Origin: Suicoccus acidiformans
GTDB taxonomy: Bacteria; Bacillota; Bacilli; Lactobacillales; Aerococcaceae
DNA length: 64,000 nt
Reading direction: 5' to 3'
Assembly (NCBI RefSeq): GCF_003546865.1
Contig: NZ_CP023434.1
Coordinates: 434,001-498,000 of the forward strand
This document shows positions 42,240 through 52,414 of this stretch, in pieces. The notes beneath the pieces are model-generated. The model was not told the origin of the DNA, ran no database searches, and saw only the letters and a list, made by a program, of their open reading frames with translations. The translations under genes were made by a program, and so were the position numbers. The stretch's first letter is position 1. Every line of letters begins with the position of its first letter.

Positions 42240-43180
42240 TCTAACCAAGCCAAGGAACGTTTATTCAATCGTCAACATTGGTATATAGTCTACTATCTGT
42301 GAAGTTGTTCTTAACGTATTAACCACACTTTCTATCTTTCCTTTTGATTCTTGAACTGCCCCACGACAGAAGGTTGCCTGGAACCCACTCTCATGCACAT
42401 ACTGCTGGAAGGCGTTCGTCAAGACAAAGTTTCCGGCATTCTCATCTACACTGATAATACGGTCTTGATCGTAGATGATTTCTTCCGTTCGCCCACCATA
42501 GAAGGCGAATGCCTTCTCATGTCCCTCAATGGCATCTGCCGTGGTAAAGGGATGGTCTTTCCAGACTGTGTATTTGTGGCGTGAATGCGATAGGACAAAG
42601 CATATGACATATAATTTGATGGTTTCTCCTGACTGAGTTTCTTGAGTACATTCCCCCAATCGACTTACATCTGCTTGCCCATGGGCAATTCAGGAACGGC
42701 TTCATAATTACGAAGCTTAGCTTGCTTTGGAATCCGATACCGCTCCCTTAAATCTGCCACATAGAGACAGACGGTATTGTCACCCACTTCAAGGTCTGAA
42801 AATCGTTCGAGCAACCAATCTTTAACTTGTGCTGCACTCATATGAGGATAAGCTCTCAACCAATCCAGGATATTCTCTTGATAGGCATCTAATATTTTTG
42901 CTTTATGCCTTGATCCATTAATTCCTCCTCTGCTTCTTCAAATGTCATCTTCAAGTATTTCCTGACGGTTGGTCTTGACAAGCCCAACTGCATCGCAATC
43001 TGAGAAATACTGAATCCTTTCTTCTTTAATCTATGAATTTCAACATCCATGACATTTTTCCTAGTCTCCATATTACTCACCTCGTTCAATATTGATGATA
43101 ATATTGAACGAGATGACGTATCTGCTGACCAGGGAAAGTGGAAAAAGTTATTTAGCAGAATCTGGTAACTCTAGCTTAGC
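42240..43180 (-). pseudogene. istA: IS21-type istA remnant
   Basis: Three broken leftward pieces of an IstA transposase: an N-terminal HTH (MDVEIHRLKKKGFSISQIAMQLGLSRPTVRKYLKM), a middle part (SAAQVKDWLLERFSDLEVGDNTVCLYVADLRERYRIP) and the core DQDRIISVDENAGN ... CRGAVQESKGKIE. No istB follows. Near the right end a perfect CTCGTTCAATATT hairpin (43079-43110) and an AGCTTAGCATTTACAC tip mark the element boundary. Confidence 0.75.
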
Positions 43181-43735
43181 ATTTACACAGCGACATGAGT
43201 AGAAAGTTATCGTGCTTACCTGGGAGGTCTCATGGTCGTCATAAGACGTAGTAACAACGAACCATGAGAAGTTAGCAGAAGCCATAGTAGGCAATAAAGT
43301 TATAGAAGAGCTGAACAACAATTCATCTTGAAATAGACAAGGAGATAGATGTCGGCTTCTCAATGACCGAAATCACCCACGATTAAGTTTAAACAAGGGG
43401 TGATCGTTGATGATATTGAAGAAACTATATCGGAATATGGTTCAGCTATTCTTCGGAAAGTGAAGGGTGGAAATTATCAAGTCTTACCTGTAAATCGGGT
43501 ATATATACCGAAAGATAGTAGAGGTAAATGCGTATTAGGCATCCCAGTAGTTCGAGACCGTATCGTCCAACAGATGATATTAAACATCTTAGACCCATAT
43601 ATCGCCCCTCACTTCTCAGATCATAGTTATGGTTTCAGGAAAGGACGCAATGCGCATGACGCGATTCATCAAGTAGAAGCCTATACGAATGAGGGAGTAT
43701 GTATATGTCGTGAATTGTGAATTATCGAAATACTT
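43160..43735 (+). pseudogene. Group II intron fragment with reverse transcriptase start
   Basis: A 106-residue piece of an intron-encoded reverse transcriptase (RGKCVLGIPVVRDRIVQQMILNILDPYIAPHFSDHSYGFRKGRNAHDAIHQVEAY), ended by a stop soon after. It lacks the catalytic YADD part. The upstream bases (GTTATCGTGCTTACCTGGGAGG ... GCAGAAGCCATAGTAG) are typical of the intron RNA before the ORF. Both ends of the intron are missing, so it cannot splice or move. Confidence 0.75.
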
Positions 43736-43749
43736 TGACACAGTACATC

Positions 43750-44800
43750 ATCAGAAACTGATGAGTTAAGTGGGGAACATATTCAGAATGTAGGCATTGT
43801 AGTAAGAAAGGGTGCTAACGATAAGATCGTAAAACCTGATATTCCTAAAGAATCCTTGAAATAGTAGTTTCTCCTCGGCTTCTATCGAATTGAAAACCTT
43901 GCATCAGAAATTTGGACTTAAACTACCGGCATACCGTCAACAGATGGAAAGGAAGCAAATTGGTAATCCAATATCTCGTGTTAACATTACACTGATGTAT
44001 TCAGGTATCAAAGCCTTACTTTGACCCGTTTGTGAGGGGCTTTTCTTTAGGCGATTCGCCAAAAATGGATATTGTCTCCCCAGGGCTCCGCTTGTGCCCA
44101 TTTTTGACCAATCTCTGCTAAGAATAGCTTCAGTAGTTCCCAGAGGAATGTTTGGTTACTTCCATCAGGGAAACTTGTAGTTGAACAAGGAGTGTACTAT
44201 TACTTTAATAGGCTAGGGCATCATCAAACCACCAAGTCATTAATGAATTGTTAGATTTTGAATATGCCAGATATAATATGTGTGATATGTATGGAGCTTA
44301 TCGAGACCTCGATGCGTCGTTAGTGCAATTGTGTGTGGGTTGGGCTCATCTCAGGCGAAAACTCTTTGAACCGATGCTTAATCCACCTATATCGACCACC
44401 CTTGCTTACAAAGCAGTTCAATGATGTAATTATATATCCCTGCTTGAATCCAGATAAAAAAATGATACCACTTGAAGATTGCTTAAAAGAACGTGAGAGG
44501 TGCTTTACCTGTCAAATTGACGAGTTCTTTGGCTGGCTTCATTTACCTGTTGTTTCGAATTCAAGTCAAGTAAAGTAAAGCGGTTGATTTCGCTCTTAAT
44601 TACGAGGGGCAATTCAAGACTTTCTTAAATAATAGCCGCCTTGAAATGAGCAATAACTGAGCAAAGCGCATGAATAAGACATTGGACATCGGTCGCAAGG
44701 ATTTGTTATTTAGCCAAATATTAAAGGAGCTCAAGTGGCAGGCTAAATTAAACGGCGTGAATTTGCTGGCTTACCTTTTGTAATTATTTCAAGAACTACC
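43750..44800 (+). pseudogene. tnpC: IS66 tnpC remnant, heavily decayed
   Basis: Reading through many frameshifts, IS66 TnpC landmarks appear in order: KFGLKLPAYRQQMERKQIGNPISR, DMYGAYRDLDASLVQLCVGWAHLRRKLFE, LEDCLKERERCFTCQIDEFFGWLHLP, and a DIGRKDLLFSQILKEL end. The insert at 44020-44130 looks unlike IS66, so something was inserted or deleted there. From about 44800 to 45000 I see no feature. Confidence 0.65.
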
Positions 44801-45000
44801 AATTCTCTGCTTTTAAATTTTGAGACTCTAGGGGCTTATTTACTAAGGTCTCATAAAGACAAGAATACCTGTCTGGTACTCAAATAAACAATACAACAAG
44901 CCGATGTAAATCCAGTTTACAGATTTATATGTGCTTGTTCAATGTACAAGAATATCGGGCGCTTATTCTCTCTCGAGTTAGGATAAAAAAATATCAATCG

Positions 45001-45076
45001 AGGAAAAAAAGTCTGTATTAAATCAGGCTTTCATTTGATATAGGATTGACTTATATAATATGAAAGGGGTTTTATA
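45001..45076 (+). promoter_or_regulatory. Leader of the sorbitol operon
   Basis: Bases just before srlD, with TATAAT at 45054-45059 and an AAAGGGG ribosome site before the ATG. No good -35 stands at 17 bases. The -10 could therefore belong to an activator-dependent promoter, as expected for a PRD/GutM-controlled operon. The IS66 scar ends about 200 bases upstream. Confidence 0.4.
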
Positions 45077-45877
45077 ATGGGATATTGGTTAGGAATTGAT
45101 GGTAAAGTCGCTGTGGTTACAGGTGGTTCATCTGGTATTGGAGCAAGCATTATTGAATCATTACTTGCGCAGGGTGTGAAAGTTGCTAACTTCGATATTA
45201 GAGATGGAGAACTTCAAGATGATAACCTGTTATTCGTTGAAGTCGATGTTACATCTCGTGAAGCAGTTGAAGAGGGAGTTGCAAAAGTAGTTGAAACTTT
45301 TGGAACTATCGACGGATTGGTGAATAATGCAGGGATTAATATTCCGACTTTATTGGTTGATACTAAAGAACCTGGAAGTAAATATGAGTTAAACGATGCT
45401 ATATTCGATAAGATGATTGCAATTAATCAGAAAGGTTTATATTTAGTAGCTCAAGCAGTTGGACGTATTCTTGCTGATAAGAAGCACGGCGTCATTATTA
45501 ATATGGGTTCAGAGTCTGGTTTAGAAGGTTCTGAAGGACAATCTTGTTATGCAGCTACCAAAGCAGCGGTATACAGTTTTACTCGTTCATGGGCCAAAGA
45601 ATTAGGTAAATCCAATGTTCGAGTGGTTGGTTTAGCGCCTGGAATTATGGAGGAAACAGGTCTTAGAACTTTAGCCTATGAAGAGGCCTTGGCATACACT
45701 AGAAACAAGACAGTTGAAGAACTTCGTGCAGGCTATACAAATACAAGCACTATTCCATTAGGTCGCGACGGTAAACTTTCTGAAGTTGCTGATGCTGTAT
45801 GTTATTTACTCTCCGACAGATCAAGTTATATCACTGGTGTTACCATTAATGTTGCCGGAGGTAAGACCCGAGGTTAA
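45077..45877 (+). CDS. srlD: Sorbitol-6-phosphate 2-dehydrogenase (SDR)
   Basis: A 266-residue short-chain dehydrogenase. NAD-binding TGGSSGIG at residues 15-22, NNAG at about 88, and the catalytic Ser/Tyr/Lys set in NMGSESG ... CYAATKAAV. The extended loop with EPGSKYELNDAIFDKMIAIN is that of the streptococcal/lactobacillal sorbitol-6-P dehydrogenases (GutF/SrlD), which convert sorbitol-6-P to fructose-6-P. It is first in the operon, followed by its activator and PTS genes. Confidence 0.9.
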   Translation: MGYWLGIDGKVAVVTGGSSGIGASIIESLLAQGVKVANFDIRDGELQDDNLLFVEVDVTSREAVEEGVAKVVETFGTIDGLVNNAGINIPTLLVDTKEPGSKYELNDAIFDKMIAINQKGLYLVAQAVGRILADKKHGVIINMGSESGLEGSEGQSCYAATKAAVYSFTRSWAKELGKSNVRVVGLAPGIMEETGLRTLAYEEALAYTRNKTVEELRAGYTNTSTIPLGRDGKLSEVADAVCYLLSDRSSYITGVTINVAGGKTRG

Positions 45878-45894
45878 AGTAAAGGTGAAGTTTT

Positions 45895-47751
45895 TTGGGA
45901 ATATTAAATCGATGGTACAGATTATTAAATTATTTAGTTTCAAATGACCAAGTTTCGCTTTCGAATATACAGCAAAACCTCAACGTTTCCCAACAAACAG
46001 TTAAATCAACGATTAATTTATTGAATAATGAATTATCTGGTATTGCTCAGATAATTGAGCATAACGGCTATTACTACATAGAAATTTACAAATATAATGA
46101 ATTTGAGAATATATTAAATGGATCTTTAAAACAAATGAGCGATTATAATTCATCTAGTAAGAGGCAAGCTTATATAATACGTCAGTTAGTAGAGGCAAAG
46201 GATTATATCCTCATTCAAGATTTAGCAGATGATTTAAGTGTTAGTCGTGGCACTGTAAATAATGATTTAAGGAGTCTTCGACAAATATCTTTAAAGTATG
46301 ATGTTATTGTTAACAGTGCGCCCAATAAAGGACTCAAGCTTGAAGGGTCTGAATTTGGTATCCGGTTACTTGAAATTTATCATTCAGCAGATTATTTTCA
46401 TTATAAGGTGATTACTGATGAAGAAGTCCAGCTAATATATAGATTACAAGAAAAATATCGTTTTAGAAGAAGGGATGCATACCTTCTTTTAAAAGTCTTA
46501 GATATAAGTTTGTTTCGTGTTTTTCATGGGGATGATATGTCTATAATTGAAAATTATATCAATTATTCCAGAAAAGAAAGTTACCTCGATGAATTGATTA
46601 CGGGTATTGAATATAATTTTAGAATAAGTCTTAGTGAAGAAGAAATTGACTTTATTTCTTTTCCATTGAATTTAAATGCTAATAATTTAAAAATAAATCA
46701 GAATGATTTAAAAGATAACATCAAATTCATGAGTACGTTCGAGAAGATTGTCTCTGAACTAAACTCTACTTATTTTCTTGATTTTAATTTCGATGAATTA
46801 TTCGATGAAATTGCCAATCATTTAATATTTCTCATAAATCGATTGATCTTTAAACATTCTTCTGATGATATATTCCACGGAGAAATTGAAAAAAAGTATC
46901 CTATGTCATTTCAATTAGCCAAACATACATTGAATATCTTAAAAGATGCCTATAACTCAGAGACAACTTTGCTAGAAGCGGACTATCTTGCTCTTTATTT
47001 CGAGTTAGTAAGTAAGACTAATGAAGAGATGGCTGATCGGAAAGAGATTGCTATTATATGTAATACAGGCAAAGGAACGGCAGCAATGGTCCGCAGACAG
47101 ATTGAACGCGTAATTGGGCAAGACATAAAGATATCACAGTTTTCTGAAGCCAATTATGAAACAGAAGATTTATCAAAGTATTTCGCTATTATAACAACAA
47201 TTCCTTTGGAAAGCATTAGTAATGATATTCCGATGATTTACCTATCCAATATCTTTAATGATAAGTATCTGTCTTCTGAGTGGAATAAAATAATTTCAAA
47301 TCGTGATGATTTTACAGATGACTTTGAAGTTGTCTTACATGAGGTTAAGAGAACACAATATGAAGAATTAATATTAGATATGATTTTAGATTTAGAGAGT
47401 GAAGGATTAGTAGACTTAACATTTCGGGACAGGATACTTGCAAAAGATGAGAGCAGAACATTAATTACGGATAACGGTATTGCTTTACCACACGAAATCA
47501 ATTATGAGGATAATAAGATAATTATAAATATCGCTAAGTTAACAAATCATATAAGTATTAAAGATAAGATTATTGATTTAGTGATTTTATTGGCGATACC
47601 GAACCAAATGAAAGAAAATGATAACGCTTTATTAAATTTATATGATTTAATTTTTGGAGTAGCACAAAATAATAACTTAAAAGACAATATAATGAAAGCT
47701 AAGTCAATTAACGAGATGATTAAGATTTTTAATGAAGGTGAGGTTAAATGA
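45895..47751 (+). CDS. gutR: PRD-containing activator of the sorbitol operon (BglG/MtlR type)
   Basis: A 618-residue multi-domain regulator. Two HTH regions (residues about 1-55, and 85-135 with LIQDLADDLSVSRGTVNNDLRSL), two PRD modules (about 170-375), an EIIB-like part (AIICNTGKGTAAMVRRQIE, about 385-470) and a C-terminal EIIA-like domain with the ALPHE site. PTS phosphorylation of these modules sets activity. The start is TTG 45895 behind AAAGGTGAAG. It overlaps gutM by 4 bases. Confidence 0.9.
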   Translation: MGILNRWYRLLNYLVSNDQVSLSNIQQNLNVSQQTVKSTINLLNNELSGIAQIIEHNGYYYIEIYKYNEFENILNGSLKQMSDYNSSSKRQAYIIRQLVEAKDYILIQDLADDLSVSRGTVNNDLRSLRQISLKYDVIVNSAPNKGLKLEGSEFGIRLLEIYHSADYFHYKVITDEEVQLIYRLQEKYRFRRRDAYLLLKVLDISLFRVFHGDDMSIIENYINYSRKESYLDELITGIEYNFRISLSEEEIDFISFPLNLNANNLKINQNDLKDNIKFMSTFEKIVSELNSTYFLDFNFDELFDEIANHLIFLINRLIFKHSSDDIFHGEIEKKYPMSFQLAKHTLNILKDAYNSETTLLEADYLALYFELVSKTNEEMADRKEIAIICNTGKGTAAMVRRQIERVIGQDIKISQFSEANYETEDLSKYFAIITTIPLESISNDIPMIYLSNIFNDKYLSSEWNKIISNRDDFTDDFEVVLHEVKRTQYEELILDMILDLESEGLVDLTFRDRILAKDESRTLITDNGIALPHEINYEDNKIIINIAKLTNHISIKDKIIDLVILLAIPNQMKENDNALLNLYDLIFGVAQNNNLKDNIMKAKSINEMIKIFNEGEVK

Positions 47752-48230
47752 ATTATATAATTCTGTTTAGTATTATTGCTATTACGGCTTATATACTTCA
47801 GTTTGGACTTGGATACTTCCAAATTAAACATTTTAACGAAGTATATTCTGATCTCAGAAGGAAAGGAAGAGTAGCAATTGGCACAAGGGCGGGCAAGATT
47901 TCAGCAGGAACAATTGTTATGTTTGCAATTGATGACGAAGCTAAAATACTAGATGCCCGTAAGATGCAAGGAGTTTCAGTGATTGCTAAATTTAAAGAAC
48001 TACCTGATTATATCGGTGAAGATTTGCATTTTATAGACCATAAACATCCTCTTGTTCAAAAAGAAAATAAACTCACGAAAATTGCGATGGAAGATGCGAG
48101 AGATTTATTTATTAAAGTAGAAATGGGTGATTACACAGAAGAGAAAAAATCTGGTCCTGTCGATAATTTACTTTTAAATACGAAAGTAGCAACAAATCAA
48201 TTTGTAAATAAATTTAAAAGGAGTGCATAA
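47748..48230 (+). CDS. gutM: Glucitol operon activator GutM
   Basis: A 160-residue GutM/SrlM protein: one N-terminal hydrophobic helix (IILFSIIAITAYILQFGLGYFQIK), then RRKGRVAIGTRAGKISAGTIVMFAIDDEAKILDARKMQG, the family signature. It is needed for sorbitol PTS operon expression together with the PRD activator. The start overlaps the activator stop. It is followed after 2 bases by srlA. Confidence 0.95.
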   Translation: MNYIILFSIIAITAYILQFGLGYFQIKHFNEVYSDLRRKGRVAIGTRAGKISAGTIVMFAIDDEAKILDARKMQGVSVIAKFKELPDYIGEDLHFIDHKHPLVQKENKLTKIAMEDARDLFIKVEMGDYTEEKKSGPVDNLLLNTKVATNQFVNKFKRSA

Positions 48231-48232
48231 AT

Positions 48233-48787
48233 ATGCAATGGTTAGTTAGATTTGCTGAAGGTTTTATGGGGATGTTCCAAGCAGGAGCAGATACCTTTAT
48301 TGGGTGGATGGGTTCAATTGTACCGTTAGTTTTGATGTTAATGGTGGCAATGAACGCTCTCATTACACTTCTTGGTGAAGAGCGCATTAATAAATTAGCT
48401 GCCGCTTCAAACAAGAACTGGATTACTCGTTATATGATTCTTCCTTTTGTTTCAGCATTTATGTTAGGGAATCCGATGTCGATGACTATGGGGCGTTTTT
48501 TACCAGAGTTTTATAAACCTGGTTATATTGCTGCACAGATGCAGTTCTGTCATACAAGTAATGGGGTTTTCCCACATATTAATGCTGGGGAACTATTCGT
48601 ATGGTTAGGTATTGCACAAGGCATTGATGCATTAGGCCTAAATTCAGCTGAGTTAGCTATTCGTTATTTACTTGTAGGTTTAGTGATGAATGCGGTTGGT
48701 GGATGGTCAACTGACTTTATTACTGAAAGAATTATGAAGCAACAAGGCATTGAGTTAAATAAATCAGTTATTGCTCAAGAAGTATAA
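48233..48787 (+). CDS. srlA: PTS sorbitol EIIC subunit (SrlA)
   Basis: A 184-residue membrane component of the glucitol/sorbitol PTS permease (EII-GUT). Hydrophobic helices include LVLMLMVAMNALITLLG. The family block FVSAFMLGNPMSMTMGRFLPEFYKPGYIAAQMQFCHTSNGVFPHINAGELFVWLGIAQG lies in the middle. With SrlE it forms the channel for sorbitol. It is one of four consecutive PTS genes. Confidence 0.95.
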   Translation: MQWLVRFAEGFMGMFQAGADTFIGWMGSIVPLVLMLMVAMNALITLLGEERINKLAAASNKNWITRYMILPFVSAFMLGNPMSMTMGRFLPEFYKPGYIAAQMQFCHTSNGVFPHINAGELFVWLGIAQGIDALGLNSAELAIRYLLVGLVMNAVGGWSTDFITERIMKQQGIELNKSVIAQEV

Positions 48788-48802
48788 TTAAGGAGAATGA
48801 AC

Positions 48803-49801
48803 ATGGCAGAATTCAATAGTATAAAAGTCTCAAGAGGTAACGGCGGATTCGGTGGACCATTAATTATCACCCCTACTGAAGAGAAACATAAGTTTATTTA
48901 TGTAGTCGGTGGTGGAGAGCGCCCTGATATTGTTGATAAAATTGAAGAATTAACTGGAATGGAGGCAGTCAACGGATTTAAGACATCGATTCCAGATGAC
49001 GAAATTGCGTTAGCAATTATAGATTGTGGTGGAACTTTACGTTGTGGAATTTATCCAAAGAAAGGAATTCCGACGATTAATATTATTGCTACTGGGAAAG
49101 CTGGTCCATTAGCACAATATATTACAGAAGACATTTATGTATCAAACGTAGGCTTAAATCAAATTGAACTGGCTGAGCCAGGCGCTGAAGCGATTGTATC
49201 AACTAATACTGAAAAGTTAGATAAGAAATCAACTTATGATACAACGAAAAAAATCACTGAACAAACGTCTAAGCCAGGGTTAGCGACCCGTATTGGTATG
49301 GGAGCTGGTAAAGTTGTTTCGGTCTTTAACCAAGCAGCACGCGACGGGGTCCAGACGATGATCAATACAGTTATTCCGTTTATGGCATTCGTTTCATTGC
49401 TTATCGGAATTATTGAATCAACAGGTGTTGGTAATTGGATTGCTAACGTTCTAGCCCCACTAGCTGGTAATGTATGGGGATTGATTCTTATCGGATTTGT
49501 GTGTTCGATTCCTGTCTTATCGCCATTATTAGGTCCTGGTGCCGTTATTTCTCAAATTGTTGGTACCCTAATTGGTGTCCAAATTGGTAATGGAGTCATT
49601 CCGCCGCATTTAGCTTTACCAGCACTGTTTGCAATCAATACACAAAATGGTTGTGACTTTATTCCAGTCGGTCTAGGACTTGCAGAAGCAGAAGCTGAAA
49701 CTGTTGAAGTTGGGGTTCCAGCGGTACTGTATTCAAGATTTCTTAACGGAGTTCCTCGTGTCGTCGTTGCCTGGATTGCAAGTTACGGATTGTATCAATA
49801 A
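48803..49801 (+). CDS. srlE: PTS sorbitol EIIBC subunit (SrlE)
   Basis: A 332-residue protein. The N-terminal ~160 residues are the EIIB domain ([16 protein letters not shown]-type start, phosphocysteine in [17 protein letters not shown]). The C-terminal half has membrane helices with [39 protein letters not shown] prefer ATG 48803 over 48797 because AAGGAG ends only one base before the earlier codon. It transfers phosphate to sorbitol on entry. Confidence 0.95.
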   Translation: MAEFNSIKVSRGNGGFGGPLIITPTEEKHKFIYVVGGGERPDIVDKIEELTGMEAVNGFKTSIPDDEIALAIIDCGGTLRCGIYPKKGIPTINIIATGKAGPLAQYITEDIYVSNVGLNQIELAEPGAEAIVSTNTEKLDKKSTYDTTKKITEQTSKPGLATRIGMGAGKVVSVFNQAARDGVQTMINTVIPFMAFVSLLIGIIESTGVGNWIANVLAPLAGNVWGLILIGFVCSIPVLSPLLGPGAVISQIVGTLIGVQIGNGVIPPHLALPALFAINTQNGCDFIPVGLGLAEAEAETVEVGVPAVLYSRFLNGVPRVVVAWIASYGLYQ

Positions 49802-49816
49802 TATTAGGAGGATTTT

Positions 49817-50173
49817 ATGTCAGTGTATGAGACAAAAGTTGTAAACATAGGATCTGATGCAGCTATGTTTAAAGAGGAGAACATGATTGTTCTCTTTGGA
49901 GAAAATGCGCCAGCTGATTTAGCGGATTACACTTATAATGTTGAGGTTACACCAGTAAAAGAAACCATCACTACTGGCATGACGTTGATGATTGATAGTG
50001 CAGAATTTATTATAACTGCTGTTGGGGATGTCGTTGAAAAAAATCTAAATGATTTAGCCCATATTACTATTCGTTTTAACGGAGCTAATGAGGCAGAATT
50101 AGCTGGAACTTTGTATGTAGAGGGAAAAGAAATTCCTGATATTAGTATTGGAACTATGATAGTTATTAAATAA
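49817..50173 (+). CDS. srlB: PTS sorbitol EIIA subunit (SrlB)
   Basis: A 118-residue EIIA-GUT. The N-terminal VYETKVVNIGSDAAMFKEENMIVLFGENAPADLADY, then the NLNDLAHITIRFNG block that carries the phosphorylated His, are diagnostic. It passes phosphate from HPr to SrlE. It is the last gene of the transport operon and is followed by a terminator. Confidence 0.95.
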   Translation: MSVYETKVVNIGSDAAMFKEENMIVLFGENAPADLADYTYNVEVTPVKETITTGMTLMIDSAEFIITAVGDVVEKNLNDLAHITIRFNGANEAELAGTLYVEGKEIPDISIGTMIVIK

Positions 50174-50174
50174 T

Positions 50175-50201
50175 GAAAAGGCCGAATGTTTCGGCCTTTT
50201 T
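50175..50201 (+). terminator. Terminator after srlB
   Basis: AAAAGGCCGAA-TG-TTCGGCCTTTTT, an 11-base stem with a 2-base loop and a T-rich arm, directly after the srlB stop. The next gene starts 19 bases later, so expression of the HAD genes probably relies on read-through or another promoter. Confidence 0.85.
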
Positions 50202-50219
50202 CACTATAGGAGATGCCTT

Positions 50220-50867
50220 ATGTATAAAGCTTTTATATTTGATATGGATGGGGTCATTGTAGATTCAGAGAAAATTTATACAGAAGCTATATATAATGTT
50301 GCTTTAAAGGAAGGTTTTGAACTAAGAGAAGAATACATTTATAATTTTACTGGAACGACTCATGAATTTACCTGGGAAAACATAAAAAGTGATTATAATC
50401 TATCAAAAAGCATTAAAGAATACATCGCTGAAATGTTTAAAGAAGTTGGGGTTATAAAAGAAGCAAAAGGTGTTGAAGCATATCCTGGTGTTGTTGATTT
50501 TCTTAAAAGACTTTCCGCTCAACAATATAAAATTGCGATAGCCTCTTCTTCTCCATTAAATGCTATCAACGAAGTAGTCGATTTGCTTAAAATTAGGGAG
50601 TACTTTGATATTTTAGTGAGTGGAGAATTCTTCGAAAAATCTAAACCTGATCCAACAATATATTTAGAGACTGCGAAGTACTTAGGTGTAAGCCCTGCAG
50701 AATGTTTAGTAATTGAAGATTCGCACAATGGAGTGAAAGCAGCTAAAGATGCTGGAATGTATTGTTATGGTTTTATTGATGCTAAGTATCCAACTCAGGA
50801 TTTAAGTTTAGCGGACGAATTTGTCGAAAGTTTCGATGAGATAAAATTAAACGAAGGGAGTAAATGA
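50220..50867 (+). CDS. HAD-superfamily phosphatase, beta-PGM-like (1)
   Basis: A 215-residue HAD hydrolase. Motif I FDMDGVIVDSE has the nucleophile and acid Asp at residues 8 and 10. Motif II IASSS is near 107, the Lys motif FEKSKPDP near 140, and motif III IEDSHNGVKAAKDAGM follows. The cap domain is the helical beta-phosphoglucomutase type. It may dephosphorylate sugar or polyol phosphates. It overlaps the next HAD gene by 4 bases (ATGA). Confidence 0.85.
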   Translation: MYKAFIFDMDGVIVDSEKIYTEAIYNVALKEGFELREEYIYNFTGTTHEFTWENIKSDYNLSKSIKEYIAEMFKEVGVIKEAKGVEAYPGVVDFLKRLSAQQYKIAIASSSPLNAINEVVDLLKIREYFDILVSGEFFEKSKPDPTIYLETAKYLGVSPAECLVIEDSHNGVKAAKDAGMYCYGFIDAKYPTQDLSLADEFVESFDEIKLNEGSK

Positions 50868-51484
50868 TGAAATATATTGTGTTTGATATGGATGGTGTAA
50901 TTGTAGATTCTGAATATACTTATTTAGAATCTAAAGCAAAGATATTGCACGAAGAAGGTTATGATAAACCAATAAGTTATCAATATCAATTTATGGGAAC
51001 GACATATGAATTTATGTGGACTACAATGAAGGAAGAATTGGGTCTCGATAAATCTGTTGATTACTATATTGAACAGATGAACAATAAAAGAGAAGAAATG
51101 ATCCAACGAGATGGAGTAAAACCTATAAAAGGTGTTGTTAAATATATCGAGAAATTGAAATCAGAAGGGGCAACCTTAGCAGTGGCATCATCTTCTCCTA
51201 AGAAAGAGATAGAACATAATTTAACAGAATTAGGAATAATTGACTTTTTTGAGGTATTAGTCAGTGGTGAAGAAGTTGAAAATTCCAAACCTGCTCCAGA
51301 TATTTTTTTGAGAGCTGCAGAATTACTTCAAGTTACACCTGAGAAATGCGTAGCTTATGAAGATACCAAAAATGGATCTTTATCAGCCAAAACGGCTGGG
51401 ATGTATGTAATAGGATTTGAAAATCCAGATTATCCTGCACAGGATCTTAGTGCAGCAGATGAGATAATAAATAGTTTTGTATAA
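50864..51484 (+). CDS. HAD-superfamily phosphatase, beta-PGM-like (2)
   Basis: A 206-residue paralogue of the preceding gene. Motif I FDMDGVIVDSE, motif II VASSS, Lys motif VENSKPAP and motif III YEDTKNGSLSAKTAGM are all intact. Similar order of motifs and cap region, about half the residues shared by eye. Two tandem paralogues suggest either a heteromer or different sugar-phosphate preferences, perhaps guarding against polyol phosphate overload. Substrate unknown. Confidence 0.85.
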   Translation: MMKYIVFDMDGVIVDSEYTYLESKAKILHEEGYDKPISYQYQFMGTTYEFMWTTMKEELGLDKSVDYYIEQMNNKREEMIQRDGVKPIKGVVKYIEKLKSEGATLAVASSSPKKEIEHNLTELGIIDFFEVLVSGEEVENSKPAPDIFLRAAELLQVTPEKCVAYEDTKNGSLSAKTAGMYVIGFENPDYPAQDLSAADEIINSFV

Positions 51485-51495
51485 ATGGAGGAAAA

Positions 51496-52167
51496 ATGAA
51501 ATTAATTATTGATTCAGCTAATGTTGATAAAATCAAAGAGTATCTAGAATATCTACCTATTGATGGGGTAACGACTAATCCATCAATTCTCAAAGCAGAA
51601 GGTAAGATTGAGTTTATAAATCACATGAAGGAAATTCGTCATATTATTGGCATAGATAAATCATTGCATGTGCAAACAATTTCTGATACCGCTGAAGGAA
51701 TGGTTCGAGATGCACACGATATTCTTGAAAGTATAGATGATCAAGTTTATGTTAAAATCCCAACGAGTAAAGAAGGACTTAAAGCTATAAAACAACTAAA
51801 AGCAGAAAGCGTTAATATTACTGCAACAGCTATTTATTCAACAATGCAGGGATTACTCGCAACTGAAATGGGTGCAGACTATTTGGCACCTTATATTAAT
51901 CGAATGCAAAACCTTGACACTGATCCTTTCTTGGTAGTTAACCAATTAGCTAGAAATATTGAACAGACTAATAGTAGCACAAGGATATTGGGTGCCAGCT
52001 ATAAGAATGTTAGTCAAGTTATTGATTCATTAATGGCTGGGGCGACCCATGTAACAGTGGGTTCCGATGTATTAGACAAATTCCTAGATAATGCTAATAT
52101 AGCTAAAGCAGTAGCGGATTTCGGACAGGATTGGAATACCATTCACGAAAGATTTAGTATCAAGTAA
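51496..52167 (+). CDS. Fructose-6-phosphate aldolase / transaldolase-like protein
   Basis: A 223-residue small transaldolase (FSA/TalC type). The start MKLIIDSANVDKIKEYLEYLPIDGVTTNPSILK is diagnostic. The Schiff-base Lys is at residue 87 in VYVKIPTS, and the ITATAIYSTMQGLLA and VTVGSDVLDKF blocks follow. It cleaves or rearranges fructose-6-P or related ketose phosphates. It is third in the HAD-HAD-aldolase run, close behind with its own SD, suggesting that this trio handles phosphates from the polyol pathways. Confidence 0.9.
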   Translation: MKLIIDSANVDKIKEYLEYLPIDGVTTNPSILKAEGKIEFINHMKEIRHIIGIDKSLHVQTISDTAEGMVRDAHDILESIDDQVYVKIPTSKEGLKAIKQLKAESVNITATAIYSTMQGLLATEMGADYLAPYINRMQNLDTDPFLVVNQLARNIEQTNSSTRILGASYKNVSQVIDSLMAGATHVTVGSDVLDKFLDNANIAKAVADFGQDWNTIHERFSIK

Positions 52168-52318
52168 TTGCATCTAATAATTTTATATTCATACAGTTGA
52201 TATAAGCAATAAAGTTACAACATGGGCTAAAATAATGCTCTCTGCCAACTGTTTTATAGATTGACTGTAGAGATTTAACTATATTTGTATGATATGATAT
52301 AATTCATTAAATTTAAAA

Positions 52319-52357
52319 ACCCAGATTGAAGAAAGGGCACATCTTCAATCTGGGTTA
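52319..52357 (+). terminator. Terminator after the aldolase gene
   Basis: A perfect 15-base stem (AACCCAGATTGAAGA with its complement) with a 9-base loop, followed by AAGCGTTTTATA. The T-run is weak but the stem is strong. It ends the sorbitol-related cluster before the IS debris. Confidence 0.65.
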
Positions 52358-52414
52358 AGCGTTTTATATTCCTGACTTTCGTTGTTTAAAAGTATTTTTC
52401 TATCTTAAAACGGT

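Noticed and set aside
43148-43363. 71-codon leftward frame
   Set aside because: Antisense to group II intron RNA sequence.
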